Source: Opitutaceae bacterium (lineage in GTDB: Bacteria > Verrucomicrobiota > Verrucomicrobiia > Opitutales > Opitutaceae). From it: a stretch of DNA of 39,185 nt. The DNA is taken from contig JABIRI010000143.1 in the NCBI GenBank assembly GCA_018667915.1, positions 1-39,185 on the forward strand, read 5' to 3'. The notes under the pieces were generated by a model that was not told where the DNA came from, did no database searches, and saw only the letters and a program-made list of their open reading frames with translations. This document shows, piece by piece, positions 32,699 to 39,185 of the stretch (position 1 is its first letter; every line of letters begins with the position of its first letter). Position numbers and translations under genes: made by a program.

Positions 32699-33688
32699 AT
32701 GAAATATCGCAAATTCGGCAAACACGACTTCACGACTTCGGAAATAGGCTACGGCGCTTGGGCCATCGGGGGATCCTGGGGCGAGCAAAAGGACGACGAA
32801 TCTCTCGGTGCCCTCAATCGGGCGCTCGATCTGGGCTGCAACTTCATCGATACCGCAGCGGGATACGGCGGCGGCCACAGTGAACGCCTCATCGGACAGG
32901 TCTTGCGCGAACGCCAGGCTGCCGGAAAAGACGAATCCATTTTTGTCGCCACCAAAACGCCCCCGGCCGATGGCGAATGGCCGCCCTCCCCCTACTGCAA
33001 AGCCGAAGAGCGCTACTCCGAGTCCTATCTGCGGGAAAACATCGCGGAGCGCATGGCCTGCCTCGGCACCAAAAAGATCGATCTCCTCCAACTCCACACC
33101 TGGACGCGCGCCTGGAACCGCAACCCGACTCCGTTCAAAATTCTCCGTGAACTACAGGCCGAAGGTAAAATTGGCCTCATCGGTGTCTCTACCCCCGAGC
33201 AGGATCAGAACTCCGTCATCGATCTGATGCGCGGCGGCTGGATCGATGCGGTCCAAGTCATCTACAATATTCTCGAACAAGAGCCCGCGGCGGAGCTGTT
33301 GGACGTCGCGGCCGAATGTGGCGTGGGCGTCATCGTGCGGGTGGCGTTTGATGAAGGTGCCCTGACTGGCAAATTCACCGCCGACACCACCTTTGCCGAA
33401 GACGATTTCCGGAGCAACTATTTCGCCGGCGATCGCATCGGCCGTATCGTGAAACGGGTGGACGCGATCAAAGCCGACGTGGAAGGTTCCAGCTACACCA
33501 TGCCGCAGGCCGCGTTGAAATTCGTGTTGGCCCACCCCGCCGTGTCGCTGGTGATTCCCGGTATTCGCACGATCGCTCAAGCCGAAGCCAACTGCGGCGT
33601 AAGTGACCTCGCAGACCTTCCGGAAGATCTCATGACCAGGCTCCACAGCCACAACTGGCGCCGCGGTATCTGGTATAGCGGCAAGTAG
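32699..33688 (+). CDS. Aldo/keto reductase
   Basis: A cytoplasmic NADP-dependent oxidoreductase of 329 aa with a TIM barrel. The catalytic tetrad is visible: Asp51 and Tyr56 in FIDTAAGYGGGHSE, Lys86 in VATKTPP and His133 in LLQLHTW. A C-terminal HPAVSLVIPGIRTIAQAEAN motif binds the cofactor phosphate. The Gly-x-Gly-x-His variant around the Tyr is common in the YhdN/sugar-reductase-like subgroup. It stands alone, divergent from the permease with 146 bp between starts. Substrate unknown. Confidence 0.94.
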   Translation: MKYRKFGKHDFTTSEIGYGAWAIGGSWGEQKDDESLGALNRALDLGCNFIDTAAGYGGGHSERLIGQVLRERQAAGKDESIFVATKTPPADGEWPPSPYCKAEERYSESYLRENIAERMACLGTKKIDLLQLHTWTRAWNRNPTPFKILRELQAEGKIGLIGVSTPEQDQNSVIDLMRGGWIDAVQVIYNILEQEPAAELLDVAAECGVGVIVRVAFDEGALTGKFTADTTFAEDDFRSNYFAGDRIGRIVKRVDAIKADVEGSSYTMPQAALKFVLAHPAVSLVIPGIRTIAQAEANCGVSDLADLPEDLMTRLHSHNWRRGIWYSGK

Positions 33689-33747
33689 AATGCAGCCGAA
33701 ATGTCGTGCGCTAAGGCCTTGCGGAGGCGGCCACGAAAGGTGAACTA

Positions 33748-33777
33748 GGAGATCGAGCGTCCCTGCTTTCGATCTCC
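33748..33777 (+). promoter_or_regulatory. 9-bp inverted repeat ending one base before the sugar transferase start
   Basis: GGAGATCGA (33748-33756) and TCGATCTCC (33769-33777) are perfectly complementary with a 12-nt loop. The right arm ends one base before the ATG at 33779. The left arm carries the only GGAG near the gene, 27 nt from the ATG. If transcribed it would form a stem directly at the ribosome-binding region and could limit translation, or end the aldo/keto reductase transcript. Confidence 0.6.
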
Positions 33778-33778
33778 C

Positions 33779-35149
33779 ATGCTGTCCCACCCCCGCAAAG
33801 CCCGCACTCGCCTCGGTCAGATTGCTGACGGCGGGCTCTTCATGCTCGCACTCGGCGCGGCCTACGGCCTCCGGGCGAATGCCGTGGCGTTAGATCTGCC
33901 GGAGCTTCGGGGTCTCAACACCTACTTGTGGCTCTTTCCCTGGGTGGCGATTTCCGGGCCGTGGATGCTCAGTAGTCAGGGGTTTTACACCCAACCACGG
34001 CTGACTTCCCGCTGGGGCACGATGATGAAGATCGTGCGGGCGGGATTGTTTACCGTGTTAGCGACCATTCTGGTCTCGTTCCTGATTCGGGCCGACGTAG
34101 CCCGGTCGGTGGTGATCCTCGTCGGAGCATTCGGCGGGTTCTTGGTTTATCTCCGCCACGAGCTCTCCGCTTGGAGCACGGGGGACGAACGTTGGCAACG
34201 GCGCGTGCTTTGGGTCGGCACGGCTGCAGAAAATGCGGCGGCTCGGGCTGCGCTGTCCGCATCCGAACGTGACGCCATCGTGAATGTCGCGGAGTGCACC
34301 CCCGCCGATACGTCGCCCGACGATTTCGAGGCATTGATGCGGCGCGAATCGATCGATGCGGTAATCGCTAGTATGCGAGGGGTGGATACGGCTGACATCC
34401 AGCCGCTCTTGGCCGTCGGCGAACGGGAAGGCGTCGAGTTGCTGGTGCGGCCCGGCGTGCCGTTACAATCGGGTTGGCGTCTCGCCGTGGATGATTTTGG
34501 CGGAGAGCCCGTATTGTATGTGCGAGCGCAAGAAGCGTCGCCCATTGCCCTCTCGGTTAAACAAGCGTTGGACTACTTGCTGGCGGCAATTCTCGGGACG
34601 ATGCTCAGCCCGTTCTTACTCCTCATCGCTCTGGCGGTAAAGCTCACCTCACGCGGCCCGGTATTGTTTCTGCAGTCGCGCGGAGGTAAGAACGGCCGCG
34701 AATTTTCCATGCTCAAATTCCGCACCATGCGCGTGGGCGCCGAGACGGAGAAAGCACAACTCGCTGATCAAAACGAGATGAAGGGTCCGGTCTTCAAGAT
34801 GAGCAATGATCCCCGGGTGACCTGGCTCGGACGCATTTTACGGCGCCACAGTTTGGACGAACTGCCGCAGCTCTGGAACGTATTGCGCGGTGAAATGAGT
34901 TTGGTCGGTCCTCGCCCCCTTCCGGTTTCAGAGGTCCAGGCAATCTCGGAAGGCGCCGATCGGCGGCGCCTCAGCGTCAAACCCGGTCTCACCGGTCTAT
35001 GGCAGATCAGCGGGCGAAGTGATTTGGCGGATTTTTCGGACTGGGTAAGGCTAGATCTTACCTATATTGACCAATGGTCGCTGTGGTTGGACGCCAAGAT
35101 CCTGCTCGCTACGGTGCCTGTGGCGGTCCTCGGACGGGGTAGTCGCTGA
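33779..35149 (+). CDS. Polyprenyl-phosphate hexose-1-phosphate transferase (WbaP/WcaJ type)
   Basis: An initiating glycosyltransferase for exopolysaccharide or O-antigen, 456 aa. It transfers a sugar-1-phosphate from a nucleotide sugar to undecaprenyl phosphate. N-terminal helices lie at about 17-34, 45-62, 85-103 and 108-124. A CoA-binding-like domain follows (about 140-250), then a membrane hairpin (about 265-290) and the catalytic bacterial sugar transferase domain: SRGPVLFLQSRGGKNGREFS, LKFRTM, NDPRVTWLGRILRRHSLDELPQLWNVLRGEMSLVGPRP (Asp360/Glu361) and KPGLTGLWQISGRSD. It stands alone, with no wzx, wzy or other glycosyltransferases nearby. Donor sugar unknown. Confidence 0.94.
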   Translation: MLSHPRKARTRLGQIADGGLFMLALGAAYGLRANAVALDLPELRGLNTYLWLFPWVAISGPWMLSSQGFYTQPRLTSRWGTMMKIVRAGLFTVLATILVSFLIRADVARSVVILVGAFGGFLVYLRHELSAWSTGDERWQRRVLWVGTAAENAAARAALSASERDAIVNVAECTPADTSPDDFEALMRRESIDAVIASMRGVDTADIQPLLAVGEREGVELLVRPGVPLQSGWRLAVDDFGGEPVLYVRAQEASPIALSVKQALDYLLAAILGTMLSPFLLLIALAVKLTSRGPVLFLQSRGGKNGREFSMLKFRTMRVGAETEKAQLADQNEMKGPVFKMSNDPRVTWLGRILRRHSLDELPQLWNVLRGEMSLVGPRPLPVSEVQAISEGADRRRLSVKPGLTGLWQISGRSDLADFSDWVRLDLTYIDQWSLWLDAKILLATVPVAVLGRGSR

Positions 35150-35265
35150 CCACATAACGTAAAAATAGGCTGTTTTTGTGCTTTTGTGGCGGTCATTGCC
35201 CGCCAAGCTCTCTTCAAAATCTTCCCCTCGCTTTCAAGGGGACAAGACTCGTTTCCTCTCAATCC
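35150..35265 (+). other. Leader region of the oppBC genes
   Basis: A 116-bp gap with two small inverted repeats, GGCGG-N7-CCGCC (about 35188-35204) and CCCCT-N8-AGGGG (about 35225-35242). No clear promoter or Shine-Dalgarno is seen before the ATG at 35266. Confidence 0.35.
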
Positions 35266-36183
35266 ATGTTTCGATTCATCGCTCGACGACTGCTGGAGAC
35301 CATTCCGGTCCTGCTGATCATCATCACAGCGACTTTCTTCATGATCCGGTTTGTGCCCGGAGGCCCCTTCACCTCGGAAAAGGCAGTCAGCCCCGAGATC
35401 AAGGCCAACCTCGAAGCACACTACGGTCTGGATAAGCCGCTCTACCAACAATACTTCGACTACCTCGGGAGCCTGATGAAGGGCGACTTCGGTCCGTCCT
35501 TTAAATACCCGAACCGGACGGTCAATGAGATCATCGCCGACAAGTTGCCTGTATCCCTAGAGCTCGGCCTGACCTCACTCGTTGTGGCATTGATCCTCGG
35601 TATCACCCTCGGGGTGATCGCGGCGATCAAACGAAACACCTGGATGGACTACTTTTCATCGGCCATCGCGATGACCGGTATCTGTATTCCGACCTTCGTG
35701 CTCGGGCCGCTGTTGGTATTGGTATTCGCCATCCACCTCGGCTGGTTCAACGCCTCCGGCTGGTATACGAGCTATGATCGCGTGCTACCCGCCGCCACCC
35801 TCGGCCTAGTCTACTCGGCCTACGTCGCCCGGCTCACCCGGGGCGGCATGCTGGAAATCCTCAACCAAGACTACATCCGCACTGCCCGCGCCAAGGGAGC
35901 GAGTGAGTTTCGGGTCATTTTCCGCCACGCTTTGCGCGGTGGCCTGCTACCCGTCGTTTCATTCCTCGGCCCTGCGATCGCAGGTATTCTCACCGGATCA
36001 TTCGTTATCGAGACGATCTTCCAAATTCCCGGTCTCGGCCGAGAATTCGTGAACAGCGCCTTCAACCGCGACTACACCTTGGTCCTCGGCACCGTCATTC
36101 TCTATGCGAGCCTCATCATCGTGCTCAATCTCGTCGTCGACGTGGTGCAGGTGTGGTTGAACCCGAAACTCAAATTCGATTAA
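35266..36183 (+). CDS. oppB: Oligopeptide/dipeptide ABC transporter permease OppB-like
   Basis: An inner-membrane permease of 305 aa for uptake of peptides (or nickel, or oligosaccharides in some members). ATG at 35266 gives the standard opening MFRFIARRLLETIPVLLIII; the 30 residues encoded upstream do not fit. The conserved DLGPSFKYPN-type segment (GDFGPSF) and the EAA loop (YIRTARAKGASEFRVIFRHA) that contacts the ATPase are present. So is the closing VIETIFQIPGLGREFVNSA. It is followed 6 bp later by the OppC gene. No substrate-binding protein or OppD/OppF ATPase is adjacent. Confidence 0.94.
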   Translation: MFRFIARRLLETIPVLLIIITATFFMIRFVPGGPFTSEKAVSPEIKANLEAHYGLDKPLYQQYFDYLGSLMKGDFGPSFKYPNRTVNEIIADKLPVSLELGLTSLVVALILGITLGVIAAIKRNTWMDYFSSAIAMTGICIPTFVLGPLLVLVFAIHLGWFNASGWYTSYDRVLPAATLGLVYSAYVARLTRGGMLEILNQDYIRTARAKGASEFRVIFRHALRGGLLPVVSFLGPAIAGILTGSFVIETIFQIPGLGREFVNSAFNRDYTLVLGTVILYASLIIVLNLVVDVVQVWLNPKLKFD

Positions 36184-36189
36184 GCCGCC

Positions 36190-37107
36190 ATGTCTGTCTC
36201 ACTCTCCCCCTCCGCTGATCGACTCCCCACCGGCATTCCGGCTCCGGAAGACCTCGAAGAAGGCACCTCCCTTTGGAAGGACGCCTGGCATCGCCTCGCC
36301 AAAAATCGACTCGCCGTTTTTGGCGGCTCCGTGCTCATCATTCTCGCCGTCGCCTGCATCGTCGGCCCCTGGTTGAGCCCCTACGGCTACGAGGACAATA
36401 ACCTCAACAATACCTTCTCGCCGCCCAGCGGAGCTCACTGGCTCGGCACCGACCAACTGGGTCGCGACTTGCTCGTGCGCCTACTCGTTGGCGGGCGTAT
36501 CTCCATCGGCGTCGGTCTCTGTGCGACGTTTGTCGCGCTGACCATTGGCGTGGTTTATGGCGCCGTGGCTGGTTTCTTCGGCGGCAAGATTGATTCCCTC
36601 ATGATGCGCATCGTCGACATCATGTATGCCCTGCCCTTCACCATCTTCGTCATCCTGCTGATGGTGTTCTTCGGACGCGACATCTGGTTGCTCTTCCTCG
36701 CCATCGGTGCGGTCGAGTGGCTCACCATGGCCCGGATCGTCCGCGGTCAAATCATGTCGCTCAAAAAGATGGAGTTCATCGAAGCGGCCCGGTCCATCGG
36801 ACTCGGCAAACGCCGAATCATCTTCCGTCACATGATCCCAAACATTCTCGGTCCGATCATCGTTTACACGACGCTGACCATCCCGGCCGTTATGTTGCTG
36901 GAAGCCTTCCTGAGCTTCCTCGGTCTCGGCGTGCAACCGCCTCTCAGCTCGTGGGGCGTGCTCATCAAAGACGGCGCGGAGAAGATGGAAGAATACCCCT
37001 GGCTGCTCATGTTCCCGGGCGTGGTATTCTCCCTGACGCTCTTCTCGCTCAACTTCCTCGGCGACGGCCTCCGCGATGCCCTGGACGTCCGCTCCTCCAA
37101 GGACTGA
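36190..37107 (+). CDS. oppC: Oligopeptide/dipeptide ABC transporter permease OppC-like
   Basis: The second permease of an Opp/Dpp system, 305 aa. It has an OppC_N segment (SLWKDAWHRLAKNRLAVFGG), periplasmic HWLGTDQLGRDLLVRLLVGGR and an EAA loop (FIEAARSIGLGKRRIIFRHMIPN). The closing FLSFLGLGVQPPLSSWGVLI motif is also intact. It forms an obvious pair with OppB (6-bp gap). ATPases must be encoded elsewhere, since the next gene downstream is an antitoxin. Confidence 0.94.
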   Translation: MSVSLSPSADRLPTGIPAPEDLEEGTSLWKDAWHRLAKNRLAVFGGSVLIILAVACIVGPWLSPYGYEDNNLNNTFSPPSGAHWLGTDQLGRDLLVRLLVGGRISIGVGLCATFVALTIGVVYGAVAGFFGGKIDSLMMRIVDIMYALPFTIFVILLMVFFGRDIWLLFLAIGAVEWLTMARIVRGQIMSLKKMEFIEAARSIGLGKRRIIFRHMIPNILGPIIVYTTLTIPAVMLLEAFLSFLGLGVQPPLSSWGVLIKDGAEKMEEYPWLLMFPGVVFSLTLFSLNFLGDGLRDALDVRSSKD

Positions 37108-37128
37108 TCTGCCAACCACCACCGTGTA

Positions 37129-37164
37129 TTGACAGACTGCCAATTTGGTAATACCTATCTACCA
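37129..37164 (+). promoter_or_regulatory. Likely promoter and operator of the toxin-antitoxin module
   Basis: TTGACA at 37129-37134 is a consensus -35 box, though the -10 is not clear (candidates TACCTA at 37152 or TATCTA at 37156). Overlapping it downstream are palindromes CCAATTTGG (37140-37148) and GGTAATACC (37147-37155), and an inverted pair TGGTA (37146-37150) with TACCA (37160-37164) that reaches the antitoxin ATG. This is the expected place for autorepression by a ribbon-helix-helix antitoxin. Confidence 0.55.
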
Positions 37165-37412
37165 TGCCTACGGTGACCGTCAAAATGTCTCCTGCTCAGC
37201 ACGCGCGTTTAAAGCGCGTAGCCGAGCGACGGCGCACCTCCCAATCAGAAGTTTTGAGGGAAGCAGTAGACCAACTCGACCAGAGCAATACTCCGATTGA
37301 AGGATCATTCGTCGAACGTGCGGGGCACCTTATTGGGAGCTTGGACGGACCCGGCGACCTCTCTGCACTTTCCAAAGAAATGAAGGGATATGGCGAATCC
37401 CGTCATCCTTGA
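37164..37412 (+). CDS. Ribbon-helix-helix antitoxin of a VapBC-type module
   Basis: An 82-aa protein with an N-terminal RHH/CopG DNA-binding fold: the beta strand TVTVKMSPAQHARLKRVA, then ERRRTSQSEVLREAV. The C-terminal half (GSFVERAGHLIGSLDGPGDL and SKEMKGYG) resembles the toxin-binding tail of many RHH antitoxins. It overlaps the PIN toxin gene by 23 nt. It probably represses its own promoter at 37129-37164 and neutralises the toxin. Confidence 0.88.
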   Translation: MPTVTVKMSPAQHARLKRVAERRRTSQSEVLREAVDQLDQSNTPIEGSFVERAGHLIGSLDGPGDLSALSKEMKGYGESRHP

Positions 37413-37815
37413 TACCGGACCACTCGTTGCGGTGCTCGATCGCCGAGACGAGTTTCACCCTTGGGCGGTGCAAGAACTCTCAAAAGTCACTGCGCCGGTA
37501 ATATCCTGCGAACCGGTGCTATCAGAGACATCCCACTTGATAAACCGAATAGACCCAGGATACCTCCGCCTGTGCGAACTGGTTGAAAATGGTTTAATCG
37601 GATTAAGGTTCAACCTGTCGGACCAATTCACCGCGGTTTCAACACTTCTTCGTAAGTATCGAGATACCCCCATGTCGCTAGCCGATGCATGTTTGGTGCG
37701 AATGAGCGAACTCTATGAGGGGGCAACGATCATGACCATCGATTCCGATTTCCTGCACTACCGCCGTAATGGTCGGAACGTGATTCCACTCATCTACCCG
37801 GGGGACAAACGATGA
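37390..37815 (+). CDS. vapC: PIN-domain toxin, VapC-type RNase
   Basis: A 141-aa PIN-domain ribonuclease. The acidic metal-binding residues are visible: Asp8 in VILDTGPLVA, Glu46 in VLSETSHL, Asp99 in MSLADACLV and Asp118/Asp120 in MTIDSDF. Members cleave tRNA or rRNA and stop growth when the antitoxin is lost. AAGG lies a few bases before the start. The stop TGA (37813-37815) overlaps the ATG (37812) of the following ABC exporter, an unusual link between a toxin and an envelope gene. Confidence 0.93.
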   Translation: MANPVILDTGPLVAVLDRRDEFHPWAVQELSKVTAPVISCEPVLSETSHLINRIDPGYLRLCELVENGLIGLRFNLSDQFTAVSTLLRKYRDTPMSLADACLVRMSELYEGATIMTIDSDFLHYRRNGRNVIPLIYPGDKR

Positions 37816-39185
37816 AGCGCTTTCGACCGTTCCTCGGCTACCTCAAGCCCGTGAAAGGCACGCTTATCGCGGCCTTGCTCTGCGGCTTGGTCTTTGGTGC
37901 TGCCAACGGGGCGGGTCTGCCACTCATGATGAAGTGGGTTTTCCCGCAGATCTTCGCCCCCGATGCGGAGGCTTTGACCAACTGGGAACTCGCCCTGGTC
38001 GCCGCCTGGCTTCCCTTGATATTTTTCATCCGGGGTGTCTCGGGTTACGGTAACGTCTATTTGGTGCAGCTCGCCGGAGTAAAGGTATTGGAAAAAATCC
38101 GCCTCGCTTTTTTCGCCAAACTGCAACGTTTGCCGCTTTCGTTTCTGCAACGCCAGTCCAGCGGCGATCTTATCTCCCGCGGGTTGGCTGATACCAATCA
38201 ACTCCAGTTCACCCTCACCTTCGCCGCCAATGAGATTATCCGGCAGCCCGCGACCCTGCTGGGTTCGGTGGGCTTCCTGGTTTGGGTGGCATTTAATGAA
38301 CGCGGCGTCGCGTTGGTATTGGTGTGCCTTGCCGTAGTTCCCCTCTGTGTGCTGCCCATCCGATTTGTGGGCAAAAAAATCGTGCGCCGCGCCCAAGAGG
38401 TGCAAGCCGAACTCGGATCGATCACGGGGCGTTTCAGTGAAAATCTAAGTGCCGCCCGCGAGGTGCGCGCCTTCAGTTTGGAAGAGCGGGAAATCGGCAA
38501 ATTCCGTGGCATCAGCGAGGCGCTTGTCCGCTTCCAAATGAAAGTGGTCAAATACCAACAGGCCCTCAATCCGGCCATCGAAATCATCTCGGCCTTCGGC
38601 ATTTCGATCACGCTGATCTACGCCTACCGTGCCAACGTGCCCCTCGAGTCATTCCTCGCGTTGATCACCGCGCTCTACTTGAGCTACGAACCGATCAAGA
38701 AACTGGGTGGCCTGAACAACGAAATCAAAAAGGGTCAGGCTGCCCTCGAACGGATCGAGATGGTGCTTAATGAGCCCGTCGCCATCCAAGATCCGGCAAC
38801 TCCCCGATCGTTCGAATCCGCTGCCGGTAACCTCACATTGGAGAACGTCTCCTTTGCCTATCGCGAAGGCGAACCGGTGCTGCGGGATATCAATGTAAAT
38901 ATTCCGGCAGGCACGGTTTGCGCGTTGGTCGGACCTAGTGGCGCGGGTAAATCCACGTTCGCCAATCTCGTTCCTCGCTTCTACGAGGCCGCCACCGGTG
39001 CCGTAAAAATTGACGATACCGATGTGCGCGACGTCACGCTCGCCGACCTCCGCCAACAAATCGGCATCGTTTCCCAAGAGTCCGTGCTCTTTGACGACAC
39101 GGTTTACAACAATCTGCTATTGAGCCGACCCGGCGCCACGCGCCAGGAGGTCGAGCACGCCGCCCAAGCCGCTTACGCGAATGAC
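37812..39185 (+). CDS. MsbA-type ABC exporter, cut by the window end
   Basis: The first 458 residues of a half-size ABC exporter with fused membrane and ATPase domains; the frame is open to the last base. The membrane domain (about 1-310) has the family pattern LSFLQRQSSGDLISR (coupling region) and a second half with six helices in all. The ATPase domain begins at about 340 (LTLENVSFAYREGEPVLRDI). It shows Walker A GPSGAGKST (374-382) and the Q-loop IVSQESVLFDDTV. The signature and Walker B lie outside the window. The best match is the MsbA/lipid-linked glycan flippase group, but substrate is unproven. Its start overlaps the vapC stop (ATGA), so it may be translated from the toxin-antitoxin transcript. 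Confidence 0.92.
   Translation, partial: MKRFRPFLGYLKPVKGTLIAALLCGLVFGAANGAGLPLMMKWVFPQIFAPDAEALTNWELALVAAWLPLIFFIRGVSGYGNVYLVQLAGVKVLEKIRLAFFAKLQRLPLSFLQRQSSGDLISRGLADTNQLQFTLTFAANEIIRQPATLLGSVGFLVWVAFNERGVALVLVCLAVVPLCVLPIRFVGKKIVRRAQEVQAELGSITGRFSENLSAAREVRAFSLEEREIGKFRGISEALVRFQMKVVKYQQALNPAIEIISAFGISITLIYAYRANVPLESFLALITALYLSYEPIKKLGGLNNEIKKGQAALERIEMVLNEPVAIQDPATPRSFESAAGNLTLENVSFAYREGEPVLRDINVNIPAGTVCALVGPSGAGKSTFANLVPRFYEAATGAVKIDDTDVRDVTLADLRQQIGIVSQESVLFDDTVYNNLLLSRPGATRQEVEHAAQAAYAND

Noticed and set aside
36481-37143. 220-aa minus-strand open frame over oppC
   Set aside because: Very acidic and His/Glu-rich composition typical of antisense to membrane protein genes.

Overview
The window (about 39 kb, moderately GC-rich, dense coding on both strands) reads as chromosome of a Gram-negative, polysaccharide-degrading bacterium, most likely Verrucomicrobiota close to Opitutaceae. 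This is an inference. It rests on the mix of glycoside hydrolases, a sulfatase, a cytochrome c/PQQ-type sugar dehydrogenase and an ADOP-type ABC permease, on a tandem C-terminal repeat typical of verrucomicrobial exported proteins, and on the near absence of Shine-Dalgarno sequences. No phage, transposase, CRISPR array or rRNA was seen. The only RNA gene is a tRNA-Leu(CAG).

Layout. 0-7.6 kb is a glycan block: GH1 beta-glycosidase and GH2 beta-mannosidase (both cytoplasmic, minus strand), an exported DUF5060/clan GH-A glycosidase (plus) and an exported esterase (minus). Together they fit beta-mannan or glucomannan breakdown. 7.7-13.6 kb holds an exported MsrB, a translationally coupled exonuclease-phosphatase/ArsC-Spx-like pair, a zinc metalloprotease with two verrucomicrobial C-terminal repeats overlapping an ABC ATPase, and a lipoprotein built from ten 11-residue repeats. 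13.9-18.1 kb holds two coupled exported proteins that look like peptidases with their catalytic residues removed: an S9 fold without Ser and His, and a gluzincin-like protein without HExxH. 18.1-24.8 kb has the RNA helicase HrpA (GTG start), a small membrane protein, a molybdopterin oxidoreductase and a sulfatase.

25.0-25.75 kb is the most unusual non-coding stretch: a stand-alone LysR-type HTH, tRNA-Leu, and a 105-bp direct repeat that starts inside the tRNA 3' end and flanks a row of perfect mini-hairpins. Similar hairpins occur in several other intergenic gaps. 25.7-33.7 kb holds a cupin, a KDPG-aldolase-like protein, gamma-glutamyltransferase, the cytochrome c/sugar dehydrogenase fusion, the ADOP permease and an aldo/keto reductase. 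33.8-39.2 kb has a polyprenyl-phosphate sugar transferase, an OppBC permease pair without binding protein or ATPases, and a VapBC-type toxin-antitoxin module. The toxin stop codon overlaps the start of an MsbA-type exporter that runs off the window end.

Best candidates for something undescribed: the coupled pseudo-peptidase pair, the tRNA-repeat/hairpin cluster and dispersed hairpin family, the 11-residue-repeat lipoprotein, and the VapBC-MsbA coupling.
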